Below, one piece after another: positions 6,789 through 13,817 of a DNA stretch of 20,921 nucleotides; the stretch's first letter is position 1, and each line of letters starts with the position of its first letter. Source of the stretch: DATJGF01 sp035495315 (lineage in GTDB: Bacteria; Verrucomicrobiota; Verrucomicrobiia; Limisphaerales; UBA8199); assembly GCA_035495315.1 (NCBI GenBank), contig DATJGF010000140.1, positions 1-20,921 on the forward strand, given 5' to 3'. The position numbers and the translations under genes were made by a program. Under the pieces are notes generated by a model. The model was not told where the DNA came from and made no database searches. It worked only from the letters and a program-made list of their open reading frames with translations.

Positions 6789-7307
6789 ATGAAAATAATA
6801 CATAAGGCTCAGGTGTTTGTTCTTGCGTTGTTTTGCGCATTCAGCGCGCTCCAACCTCAGCAGTTGTCGGCCGCCGAACAGGCGGGCGTTACCCAGAAAG
6901 CGGAAGACATGGCCAAGCAAACGACTGCGGCAGTAGAAAAGGCGGGCAGCGATGCCGCAGAGACGGCCAAGACCCTTTGGCAGCGGATTGATTCGGCCCG
7001 GCTCAAGAATCGCACGGCTGACCAACTGGTCGCCTGGGTTATCATGGGGCTTTTGGCGGGAGCATTCGCCGGGATGATGACCAAGCTTAAGCCAACGGGG
7101 ATGGGTGTGTTTGGACGGCTGGTGCTTGGTCTGGCCGGCGCATTCCTTGGAGGAATCGCGGTGGCGGCGCTAAACGTCGATTTTGGGTGGGGACCTGTTC
7201 TGATACGTTACGAGGAGCTTCTTTTCTCACTCGTTGGTGCCGTCGTCATCCTGGTCCTGTGGCGATTGATTAGTTCAGGCATGAAAAAGAAAGAAGCGGC
7301 TCATTGA
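6789..7307 (+). CDS. GlsB/YeaQ/YmgE-family membrane protein with extra exported helical region
   Basis: A 172-residue protein. Residues 1-28 look like a signal peptide (LSAAEQ near the cleavage point). Residues 30-68 are an Ala/Lys/Gln-rich amphipathic helix. The C-terminal half is the small three-helix GlsB/YeaQ/YmgE (transglycosylase-associated) domain, with hydrophobic stretches near 73-91, 107-128 and 145-163. The signature region GLLAGAFAGMMTKLKPTGMG is followed by a Gly-rich second helix (LVLGLAGAFLGGIA). Family members are usually about 80-90 residues, so the N-terminal addition is unusual. They are stress-induced inner-membrane proteins of unknown activity. No Shine-Dalgarno precedes the ATG. 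The next gene starts 27 bases downstream. Confidence 0.82.
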   Translation: MKIIHKAQVFVLALFCAFSALQPQQLSAAEQAGVTQKAEDMAKQTTAAVEKAGSDAAETAKTLWQRIDSARLKNRTADQLVAWVIMGLLAGAFAGMMTKLKPTGMGVFGRLVLGLAGAFLGGIAVAALNVDFGWGPVLIRYEELLFSLVGAVVILVLWRLISSGMKKKEAAH

Positions 7308-7334
7308 GCCTTTTACCTCGTCGTTGAATGGGTA

Positions 7335-7862
7335 ATGAAGATCAAGTTCTTCACGACGGGCGGGACAATCGACAAGGTGTACTTCGATGCGAAGAGCGAA
7401 TTCGCGGTAGGTGAGCCGCAGGTACGTGAGGTAGTGGAGAACTCGAACGTAGGGTTCGAATATGAGATCGAATCAATTCTGCGCAAAGACAGCCTGGATA
7501 TGACCGAGCAGGACAGGGCGCTCGTGAGGCAACGCATAGAGGCCGAGCCGTGCTCGCGGATCGTGGTGACACACGGCACTGATACGATGATCGAAACGGC
7601 AAAAGCCCTGGTCGGGATCCCCAACAAAACCATCGTCTTGACCGGTTCGATGCAACCGGCGCGGTTTCGGGTAACCGACGCGAGCTTTAATATCGGCGCG
7701 GCGATCGCAGCAGTGCAGGCGTTGCCGGCCGGGGTGTATATCGCAATGAATGGGCGCATTTTTGATCCGCATAAAGTGCGGAAGAATCGGGCAAAGAATG
7801 TGTTTGAAGCGACGGAATTCAGGGCCGGAGACGGAATGAATTCAGGGCGAGAGACGGAATGA
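7335..7862 (+). CDS. Single-domain asparaginase-like protein
   Basis: A 175-residue protein matching only the N-terminal Rossmann-like domain of type I/II L-asparaginases (normally about 330 residues). Visible motifs are FFTTGGTID (residues 5-13, with the nucleophile-type Thr8) and VVTHGTDTMIETA (77-89, with Thr82-Asp83 of the second catalytic group). VLTGSMQPARF (101-111) follows. The Lys of the classical second triad is not evident. Stand-alone versions of this domain exist in bacteria and have no firm assigned role. The last 14 residues (about 162-175) and the stop codon are encoded by a 23-bp tandem repeat (7815-7951), so the original C-terminus has probably been replaced or extended. It is likely cotranscribed with the membrane protein 27 bases upstream. 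Confidence 0.8.
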   Translation: MKIKFFTTGGTIDKVYFDAKSEFAVGEPQVREVVENSNVGFEYEIESILRKDSLDMTEQDRALVRQRIEAEPCSRIVVTHGTDTMIETAKALVGIPNKTIVLTGSMQPARFRVTDASFNIGAAIAAVQALPAGVYIAMNGRIFDPHKVRKNRAKNVFEATEFRAGDGMNSGRETE

Positions 7863-7951
7863 ATTCAGGGCCAGAGACAGGATGAATCCAGGGCAAGAGA
7901 CGGATGAATCCAGGGCCAGAGACAGGATGAATCCAGGCCCAGAGACAGAAT
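7815..7951 (+). repeat. 23-bp tandem repeat (six units)
   Basis: Six head-to-tail units start at 7815, 7838, 7861, 7884, 7906 and 7929. The consensus is GAATYCAGGGCCAGAGACRG plus GAT or AAT. All are 23 bases except the fourth (22). The first two units code for the end of the asparaginase-like protein and the third begins inside its TGA. Units change gradually along the array (GAATTC to GAATCC). Confidence 0.85.
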
Positions 7952-8238
7952 TCACAACTAGATCCCCAGGAATCATATCTCATTAACACCGGGCTTCAGC
8001 CCGGTGTCACGCGATCGGAGCAGCCCTCAGCCGTTTCAACGGCTTGTCTGCACGCTGCACAATAAACTGTTGAAACAGTTCCTTTCGTTCAGAGACGGTC
8101 ACGCACCGGGCTGAAGCCGCGGTGTTAATAAGAGTTCGCGCAACTGTGAAATTATCCGGGCGCGAAATTATCCGGTCAGGGCTGTTGCGAGAAGAAAACC
8201 CAGGGCACTACCGCACTCCAAGACACAGGCACGATAAC
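7863..8238. other. Non-coding repeat-rich region between convergent genes
   Basis: The stretch contains the remaining tandem repeat units, the four-hairpin element B (7978-8134) and a 12-bp direct repeat GAAATTATCCGG (8148-8159 and 8164-8175, period 16). No gene is seen. Both flanking genes end here, so the hairpins could also act as transcription barriers. Confidence 0.6.
7978..8134. repeat. Four-hairpin palindromic element B (REP/BIME-like)
   Basis: The left arm TCTCATTAACACC plus CACCGGGCT-TC-AGCCCGGTG (7978-8006) mirrors the right arm (8104-8134), which ends GGTGTTAATAAGAG. The right stem has one extra base. Two perfect inner hairpins lie between them: AGCCGTT-TC-AACGGCT (8029-8044) and AACTGTT-GA-AACAGTT (8065-8080). 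Border sequences and layout equal element A, while all four stems differ in sequence but stay paired. Left-arm loops are TC and right-arm loops GA, as expected for inverted copies of one unit. Confidence 0.78.
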
Positions 8239-8904
8239 TTAAATCTTAGCGGCGATGATGAGGAATTGCTTGCCCAAGATAGGCCAAACGATTTGCATTT
8301 TTAAATAAACTCGCAGAAAAAAGACGGGATATTCGGGCGCATTGACCATTGTGTACGGCAGAAAGCGATCGTGACACTGTTCGATCTTGAAGCCGCGGGT
8401 TTTCAGGCCTTCGCTTAAGGACAGCTCGGTCAGGGGGAGATAATGGTCCCAGAAATCCCAATATGGGCCTGGCAGAAACTTGATATTCGGTCCCATCGCA
8501 ATCAAGCGGCCGCCCGGCTTGAGACAGCGGTGAGCTTCCTCCAGCGTCCGTCCCAAAGTTGCCTTATCGGGAAGGTGCTCGAAGAAATTACTGGTAAAAA
8601 CCGCATCGAGAGTATTTTCCATCAGTGGCCACGGACGCGAGCAGTCTTGCTGAAAATAACGGATTCCTGGTGCCAGTGACTTCACCGAATCCGGATTGAG
8701 ATCCATTCCGTATTTCTCACGAGCGAGGATTTGATTGATGAACTCGCCGTAACCACATCCGAGATCGAGGACCGCGCCGGCTGGATTTATGACGCGCTGA
8801 AAAAAATCCGCGGTGAGCACGTGCCAAATTTTTTGGCGATAGGCCTGGTTTTGCGCGAAGCGGCGACTATAGATGGCCTGTAGTTCTTGTGCGGTCTCGG
8901 TCAT
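8239..8904 (-). CDS. Class I SAM-dependent methyltransferase
   Basis: A 221-residue protein from the ATG at 8904. The reading frame is open further upstream, but this start overlaps the stop of the preceding epimerase gene by ATGA, a common coupling arrangement. Motif I for SAM binding is VLDLGCGYGEF (45-55). An acidic residue follows at GMDLN (66-70). Post-motif I is DAVFTSNFFEHLP (100-112), and CLKPGGRLIAMGPN (127-140) is the usual strand before the last helices. YWDFWDHYLPLT (148-159) is characteristic of methyltransferases found with polysaccharide or glycolipid genes. Coupling to a nucleotide-sugar epimerase suggests methylation of a sugar or a related envelope component. The substrate is unknown. 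Confidence 0.85.
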   Translation of the reverse strand: MTETAQELQAIYSRRFAQNQAYRQKIWHVLTADFFQRVINPAGAVLDLGCGYGEFINQILAREKYGMDLNPDSVKSLAPGIRYFQQDCSRPWPLMENTLDAVFTSNFFEHLPDKATLGRTLEEAHRCLKPGGRLIAMGPNIKFLPGPYWDFWDHYLPLTELSLSEGLKTRGFKIEQCHDRFLPYTMVNAPEYPVFFLRVYLKMQIVWPILGKQFLIIAAKI

Positions 8905-9968
8905 GGGCAGGTCAAGTCCAGCCAATTTGGATGCTTTTCGGCGTGCGTCGCAATTTCTTCCAGAATCGCCGCGAGGTTTTTTTGCGGTTTCCACTGCCAG
9001 CGCTGGGCGGCAGCATGGCAATCCAATACGAGCCATGGAACATCAAATGGCCGCGGCTTGGGATCGGCCTCAATCCGATGCAATCCGAAGCGCGTCGCGC
9101 ACCATGCGCTCAGTTGCGCCAGGGAGATGCTATTTTCAGGGCCGCCGGCGAAATTAAGTGGAGCTTCCATCGTTGTCGAGGGTTGCTTCATTTGCCGGGC
9201 TAAAACAGGCGCCAGGTCGACCGGGTGCAACGCGTCACGCACCTGGCAGCCTTGGCCGTTAAAACCGATGTACTTCAGAGGGCGCCGCCGCGCGTAGGAG
9301 TGGATCCAGTAGGCGAAGATCCCCTGATCTGCACGACCGAACTGGCCGGCACCGGCCAGCACGCCACACCGGTTGATCCAGGCGGGAAATCCAAAGGCAG
9401 CGCTATATTCCTGGGCCAGAAGTTCCGACGCCAGTTTGGTGCTGCCATAAAGAGAAAGCGGTGGTTTCGTGGAGAAGTTCTCGGCAAACCCATCGACCGA
9501 TGCGCCAAGAGGCCAACGTTGGTCGGGTTTCGGGCGGAACGCGTTCTCGCGGGCGGTCACTTCCAAGGCCGCCATCGGCGCGACAGAATATACCCGGCTG
9601 GTACTCAGCAGGAGGAACCCGGCGCGGTGCCGCCGGCAAAATTCGAGGAGGTTGATAGTGCCGCCAAGATTATGTTCCAGAAGTTGACGTGGTGCCGAGG
9701 AACCTTCGAGACCAGCAAGAACACTGGCATTGGCAGCAGCGTCGATTACCCAGTCGACGGCGGGTAAGGAATCAATGTCCGATGCGCTGCGAATATCCGT
9801 GTGGAAAAACTTTACGCCGAGGGGATCGAGCTGACGCCGGTTCTGTTCGCTGCCTGGCCGGATCAGATTGTCGATACCCAGGAGCTCAAGCCCGCCGATA
9901 TGCTCCAGCAGCGCGCGGGCCAGGGTCTGGCCAACGAAGCCGCAGATGCCAGTGATCAGAATCTTCAT
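8901..9968 (-). CDS. NAD-dependent epimerase/dehydratase, CDP-paratose 2-epimerase-like
   Basis: A 355-residue extended short-chain dehydrogenase. The NAD motif is G7-I-C-G10-F-V-G13, with Asp33 after the second strand (GIDNL). The catalytic region is STSRVYS (122-128) and Tyr174-x3-Lys178 in YGSTK. Features shared with CDP-paratose/tyvelose 2-epimerases are RPGSEQNRRQL (37-47), GVKFFHTDIR (51-60), the VLAG...QFGRADQGIFAYW stretch and LKYIGFNGQGCQVRDALHPVDL. Such enzymes make deoxysugars for O-antigen or glycolipids. Alternatively it is another nucleotide-sugar epimerase of the same subfamily; the exact substrate cannot be read from the sequence. No other CDP-deoxysugar genes are adjacent. 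It leads a two-gene unit with the methyltransferase. Confidence 0.85.
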   Translation of the reverse strand: MKILITGICGFVGQTLARALLEHIGGLELLGIDNLIRPGSEQNRRQLDPLGVKFFHTDIRSASDIDSLPAVDWVIDAAANASVLAGLEGSSAPRQLLEHNLGGTINLLEFCRRHRAGFLLLSTSRVYSVAPMAALEVTARENAFRPKPDQRWPLGASVDGFAENFSTKPPLSLYGSTKLASELLAQEYSAAFGFPAWINRCGVLAGAGQFGRADQGIFAYWIHSYARRRPLKYIGFNGQGCQVRDALHPVDLAPVLARQMKQPSTTMEAPLNFAGGPENSISLAQLSAWCATRFGLHRIEADPKPRPFDVPWLVLDCHAAAQRWQWKPQKNLAAILEEIATHAEKHPNWLDLTCP

Positions 9969-10094
9969 ACGGCAGTCACAAACTCAGTCGGAGTATGCGC
10001 ACACAACAGCATTCTAAGGCCGAGAGGTAATAGGACCGAATCGACAGAAGCAAGAGGTTTGTAGGACAGGACCATGGCGAAGGCCAAGAGCCAC

Positions 10095-10135
10095 GGGCTG
10101 AAAGAAGGGCCAGCCCGAATGGATGAGGGTTGGCC
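10095..10135 (-). terminator. Hairpin after the MBL-fold hydrolase gene
   Basis: GGCCAGCCC (10108-10116) pairs with GGGTTGGCC (10127-10135), nine pairs with one G-T, directly after the stop codon of the minus-strand hydrolase. An alternative stem GGGCTG/CAGCCC (10095-10100 with 10111-10116) shares one arm. On the minus strand it is followed by CCCTTCTTTC, only a weak U-tract. Confidence 0.4.
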
Positions 10136-10137
10136 AA

Positions 10138-11067
10138 TCAGAAAACCTGCGGCAGGCCCTCTTCCAGGACTCTGAGCTTGCGAGTGAGGCCCTGTTCAGC
10201 GGCCAATTGCCGCAGCCAGCGGGGTGGCTCATCCATATCTTCGAACGATAACCGGAAGGTGCCGTAATGCATCGGCACCAGCCACCGAGCGTGCAACTCC
10301 CTAAATACCTTAATCGCCTCGTCGGGCCCCATGTGGACATGACGAAATGACTCCGGGTGGTAGGCGCCAATCGGGAGCAGCGCAATCTCTGGCCGAGTCG
10401 TTTTCCCGATTTCCTTGAAGCCGTCGAAGTAAGCGCTGTCGCCGGCGTGATAGATGCGGCGACCTTGATGTTCGAGAATAAAGCCGCCATAGCCGCGATG
10501 GTTATCCCGCAGCACCCGCGCACCCCAGTGCTTTGAGGGCACCAGCGTTACCTTCCAGTCGCGATGGGAGAAACTCTCCCACCAGTCCAGTTCGACGACG
10601 CGGCCAAAACCGAGGTCAAAGGCCAAATCCCCAACGCCCCAAGGCATAATACCGATTTTAGGATGCGGCAAGCGCCGGAGGGTGGGTTTGTGGAAGTGAT
10701 CGAAATGAGCATGAGTCAGTAGAACGAGGTCGATGGGCGGCAGGTGTTCGATACGCAGGCCCGACCGCTTGATTCGCTTCAGCAGGAACAGCCAATTGGC
10801 AAAATTCGGATCGATCAAAACATTAAGGTCGGTGAACTGCACCAGGAAAGAGGCGTGGCCGATCCAGGTGATTGCCACCTGGCCATGGCTGAGTTTCGGA
10901 AAGACCGGAACCCGGTGCTGACCGGTCCGGCGCGTCAGCAGCGTTTTCCACACCATTTCCCGAAAGAAGGTGCGGGGATTGAAATGTTTGGCCGGCGTCA
11001 GATCTTTGAACGAGCGAGGCAACGGCTCGCGCACGACCGGTGGGCGGTACGGCTTGCGTTTCGACAT
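10138..11067 (-). CDS. MBL-fold metal-dependent hydrolase, NAPE-PLD/UlaG-like
   Basis: A 309-residue protein from the ATG at 11067. A TTG 15 codons upstream is possible but lies in a palindrome. Metal ligands are seen in order: THAHFDHFH (118-126, His119, His121, Asp123, His124), His180 in PSKHWG, Asp210 in YHAGDSAYF and His267 in PMHYGTF. The start of the fold, ITWIGHASFLVQ (66-77), and the central SKHWGAR are typical of the branch that includes N-acyl-phosphatidylethanolamine phospholipase D and UlaG-type lactonases. No signal peptide is seen; the basic first 30 residues suggest a cytoplasmic or peripheral membrane protein. It probably hydrolyses a phosphodiester or lactone; the substrate is unknown. 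It stands alone, with 104 bases to the pilus ATPase gene upstream. Confidence 0.87.
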   Translation of the reverse strand: MSKRKPYRPPVVREPLPRSFKDLTPAKHFNPRTFFREMVWKTLLTRRTGQHRVPVFPKLSHGQVAITWIGHASFLVQFTDLNVLIDPNFANWLFLLKRIKRSGLRIEHLPPIDLVLLTHAHFDHFHKPTLRRLPHPKIGIMPWGVGDLAFDLGFGRVVELDWWESFSHRDWKVTLVPSKHWGARVLRDNHRGYGGFILEHQGRRIYHAGDSAYFDGFKEIGKTTRPEIALLPIGAYHPESFRHVHMGPDEAIKVFRELHARWLVPMHYGTFRLSFEDMDEPPRWLRQLAAEQGLTRKLRVLEEGLPQVF

Positions 11068-11095
11068 AATACGACCCGAGTCTATCCATAGCCTC

Positions 11096-11114
11096 GTTTG
11101 AGTGAAACTCAAAC
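11096..11114. promoter_or_regulatory. Palindrome upstream of the MBL-fold hydrolase gene
   Basis: GTTTGAGT-GAA-ACTCAAAC is a perfect 8-bp inverted repeat 29 bases before the start codon at 11067. On the minus strand it contains TTGAGT, followed 16 bases later by TATGGA, a weak -35/-10 pair. A repressor bound here would cover the -35. A leader hairpin is the alternative. Confidence 0.4.
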
Positions 11115-11157
11115 CGGTTAAAACCCTGTAGCGTCAGGCGTCTGGCCGTCCGGGTCC

Positions 11158-11176
11158 GCCGGGCATGATGCCCGGC
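11158..11176. terminator. Perfect hairpin between the pilus ATPase and hydrolase genes
   Basis: GCCGGGCAT-G-ATGCCCGGC lies 41 bases after the stop of the minus-strand ATPase gene. It is GC-rich and could stop transcription, though no T-run follows on either strand. GTAGCG (from 11129) and CGCTAC (about 11190-11195) may extend the structure. Confidence 0.4.
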
Positions 11177-11216
11177 TCTACGGCAAGCGAGCCGCCCGCC
11201 GCTACGACGCGGAGGA

Positions 11217-12962
11217 TCAGTGGGCGGAAGTAAGCACCAGGACCTGTTCCAAGGTGGAAAGGCCTTCGCGGACGCGATCGAGGGCGACCATGCGCAGGGT
11301 GCGCATGCCCTGACCAATGGCGACCTTGCCCAACTCGCGGGAGTTGGCACGGGCAATAATCAATTTGCGGAGTTCATCTGTAACGGTCATGGCCTCAATG
11401 ATGGCCAGGCGTCCAGCATATCCGGAATTCTTGCAACGTTCGCATCCGCGGCCGCGATAAAGGGTGATGCCATCGAAGATGCTCGGATCGATGAAGAGAT
11501 CCTGATACATCTTGGACGGGTAGGTGACCGGCTCTTTGCAATGCGAACAGATCCGGCGCATGAGCCGTTGGGCGCAGGCCAGAATGACCGAGGAGGAAAT
11601 CAGGAAGGGCGCGATCCCCATATCGTCCAGGCGGGCAATGGCGCCAGGGGCGTCATTACAGTGCATGGTGCTCAAGACCTGGTGACCGGTGAGGGCAGCC
11701 TCGACAGCAATTTCGGCCGTCTCGGTATCGCGAATTTCGCCGATCATGATAATGTCAGGGTCCTGGCGCAGAATCGAGCGGAGCGCATTGGCGAAAGTGA
11801 GCCCGATTTCCTTTTTGACGGGGACCTGATTAATGCCTGGGATCTGGAACTCGACGGGATCTTCGACGGTGATGATGTTATAAACCGGATTGTTGAGTTC
11901 GTTGAGTGCGGAATAAAGCGTCGTGGTTTTTCCAGACCCGGTCGGGCCGGTGACCAGGATAAGGCCGTGGGGAGCATCAACGGCGATTTTGAACTGCTGG
12001 AACGTTTCCGGATCGAGCCCAAGCTTGTCGATGCTGGCGGAGAGATTGGATTTATCCAGCAAACGCAGCACGATTTTTTCCCCGTGGACCGTCGGCATGA
12101 TCGAGACACGGAGATCATATTCCTTGCCGCTGACGCGAATGCGCATGCGGCCGTCCTGGGGCAGGCGGCGCTCGGCGATATCGAGGCTGCTCATGATCTT
12201 GAAGCGAGAGGCGAGGGCCAGCTGCATCTGCTTGGGAGGCGGGGTGGCATCGAGCAAGACGCCATCAACGCGGTAGCGCAAGCGGAGACCCTTCTCGAAG
12301 GGCTCGATATGCACGTCACTGGCACGATCTTTGACTGCCTGAATGAGGATCAGGTTGGCGAGTTTGATGACCGGGGCCTCTTCGCTCGAGGCGGCGAGTT
12401 GGTCGAGATTAACCTCCTCAACCGCTTCGCGGGAAACCTCCACTCTTTCATTGTCCGTCTCTTCGGTTTCGGCCTGTTGCTTGGCGGCATCCTTGATGAT
12501 GTCCTCCATGCTTCCGCTTTTGGCGGCATCGACGTGATTGAGTTTGTCGATGATGGCCTTTTCGGAGGCGATGAGCGGAGCGACCTCAAGCTTGGTGATG
12601 CGGCGAACGTCGTCGATGGCGAGAACGTTCAACGGGTCGGCCATTGCGAGAAACAGCTTGTTCTCGAGGCGTGAGACCGGGATGACTTTATAATTGTGCG
12701 CGACCTCCCGAGGCAAGAGGTCGGCGACATCGAGCGAAACGGTCAAGCGGGCAAGATTGACGGGAGGGACATTAAGAACCCGCCCCATCGAGATGGCCAT
12801 GTCCTGCTCACTGACGTAGGCCTTCTCGAGCAGGATTTTAAGCAGCCGCGTGCCTTCCTTCTTCTGCTGTTCGAGCAATTCATCAACCTGTTTTGCCGTC
12901 AGCAGCCCGTCTTCGACGAGGGCGTCAGCGATGCGTTCGCCGAATGTTTTGACAGGAGGCAT
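11217..12962 (-). CDS. pilB: Type IV pilus / type II secretion assembly ATPase (PilB/GspE)
   Basis: A 581-residue cytoplasmic ATPase powering pilus extension or pseudopilus assembly. Residues about 5-145 form an MshEN/T2SSE_N domain, with a degenerate c-di-GMP-type repeat RIADALVEDGLL ... LLEQQ (10-33). A charged linker spans 148-195. The ATPase core begins about 196, with ASDVHIEP (214-221). Walker A is GPTGSGKTTT (339-348), the Asp-box region TVEDPVEF (365-372), Walker B IIMIGEIRD (404-412) and the His-box region LTGHQVLSTMHCND (424-437). Four zinc ligands, CSHC (472, 475) and CERC (507, 510), are present, as in PilB/GspE but not PilT. The gene starts six bases after the TPR-MshEN gene, so they form an operon. 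PilC/GspF, PilT and the secretin are not in the window, so pilus versus secretion cannot be decided. Confidence 0.95.
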   Translation of the reverse strand: MPPVKTFGERIADALVEDGLLTAKQVDELLEQQKKEGTRLLKILLEKAYVSEQDMAISMGRVLNVPPVNLARLTVSLDVADLLPREVAHNYKVIPVSRLENKLFLAMADPLNVLAIDDVRRITKLEVAPLIASEKAIIDKLNHVDAAKSGSMEDIIKDAAKQQAETEETDNERVEVSREAVEEVNLDQLAASSEEAPVIKLANLILIQAVKDRASDVHIEPFEKGLRLRYRVDGVLLDATPPPKQMQLALASRFKIMSSLDIAERRLPQDGRMRIRVSGKEYDLRVSIMPTVHGEKIVLRLLDKSNLSASIDKLGLDPETFQQFKIAVDAPHGLILVTGPTGSGKTTTLYSALNELNNPVYNIITVEDPVEFQIPGINQVPVKKEIGLTFANALRSILRQDPDIIMIGEIRDTETAEIAVEAALTGHQVLSTMHCNDAPGAIARLDDMGIAPFLISSSVILACAQRLMRRICSHCKEPVTYPSKMYQDLFIDPSIFDGITLYRGRGCERCKNSGYAGRLAIIEAMTVTDELRKLIIARANSRELGKVAIGQGMRTLRMVALDRVREGLSTLEQVLVLTSAH

Positions 12963-12968
12963 AGTCGT

Positions 12969-13817
12969 TTACCGGAAGGCCTTGCGCACATTCTTGACCA
13001 ATTCAATCGGGGAGACCAGATACCAGAGCAACCGCTGCCCCGAAGCAGTCGCCAATTCTTTGGCGGCCTGTTGATTGAAAGGATTGGCAGTAGCCACCAG
13101 AATCGACTTACTCATTCGATCAACCGGCAGAACACACCAGCGCTGACAGGTTTCGGCGGGGAAAGTTCGGGCCAAATCGATGTCGATGTCGTAAAGGTTT
13201 AGCGGCAGAAACGCGAAGCGCGATTTGTCGGAGAGAATCTTGAGCGATTTTTCCACCGGCAGGATCCCTTTTTCGGACAGCACTTGAATGAACGGCTCGA
13301 CCACCGCGCTGGGCCGTGACGAAGGATCGACTTTTGGCCAGCAGAGGTCAAAATCGCCGGCGCTGATGACCTTGGCATCGACGAAGATCTTGTGAATGGC
13401 GCGGCGGCCGTCTTCCACTTCCTGGACCGGTGCTTTGACAGTGGTTTTGGAAAACTTGGCCGTGTCACCGTTCCTGCGAGGTACTGGAGCGGGTTCGGGG
13501 GGCAATTCCACCGGGAAGCTGTTTGCGCGTGACTCAATTTCCTTAAGTGCGCCCTGAACGTCCGGATCATCAGGGTAGCGCTGAAGGATGGTTTCATACT
13601 CCAGGATGGCCGAAGAAAGCTGACCCATCTGGACGTAGGCCTGCGCGATCCGTTTTGCGGTATTAACGACGTCTTTTTCCCGATTAAGCTTGGAGTAAGC
13701 CTCTTTGAGGATTTCCAGTGATTGATAGTCCTGGGGTTGCGATTGAGTGATCACCTCGAACATCTCAATCGTCTGGGCCAACTGGGCCTCTTCGCTCGCG
13801 CTTAATGTACTGGCCAT
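12969..13817 (-). CDS. TPR protein with C-terminal MshEN (GspE N-terminal-like) domain
   Basis: A 282-residue protein. Residues about 10-98 form TPR-like helical pairs (EILKEAYSKL, AQAYVQMGQLSSAILEYETILQRYPDDPD). Residues 100-130 are a Pro-rich linker. Residues 137-282 resemble the N-terminal domain of GspE/PilB ATPases: IQVLSEKGILPVEKSLKIL, a hydrophobic stretch FAFLPLNLYDIDIDLARTFP, then WCVLPVDRMSKSILVATANPFN (227-248) and a final helix ELVKNVRKAF. No ATPase core follows; the complete PilB/GspE is encoded six bases downstream. It is probably an accessory or adaptor protein of the same machine, with the TPR part binding another component and the MshEN part regulating the ATPase or binding a nucleotide. 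That role is inferred from domains and position. Confidence 0.82.
   Translation of the reverse strand: MASTLSASEEAQLAQTIEMFEVITQSQPQDYQSLEILKEAYSKLNREKDVVNTAKRIAQAYVQMGQLSSAILEYETILQRYPDDPDVQGALKEIESRANSFPVELPPEPAPVPRRNGDTAKFSKTTVKAPVQEVEDGRRAIHKIFVDAKVISAGDFDLCWPKVDPSSRPSAVVEPFIQVLSEKGILPVEKSLKILSDKSRFAFLPLNLYDIDIDLARTFPAETCQRWCVLPVDRMSKSILVATANPFNQQAAKELATASGQRLLWYLVSPIELVKNVRKAFR

Noticed and set aside
7978..8134. CRISPR-like array
   Set aside because: The hairpins are paired inverted units of differing sequence, not regularly spaced direct repeats with unique spacers. The 23-bp array upstream has no spacers at all.
8239..9036. Longer methyltransferase start at 9036
   Set aside because: The extra 44 residues overlap the end of the epimerase gene and are not methyltransferase-like. 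The ATG at 8904 forms an ATGA coupling.
11220..12674. 484-codon plus-strand ORF antisense to the pilus ATPase gene
   Set aside because: It mirrors the coding frame of a strongly supported PilB/GspE gene. Its translation shows no domain, and it has the low-complexity Asp/Gly/Glu/Ile pattern typical of reversed GC-rich genes.
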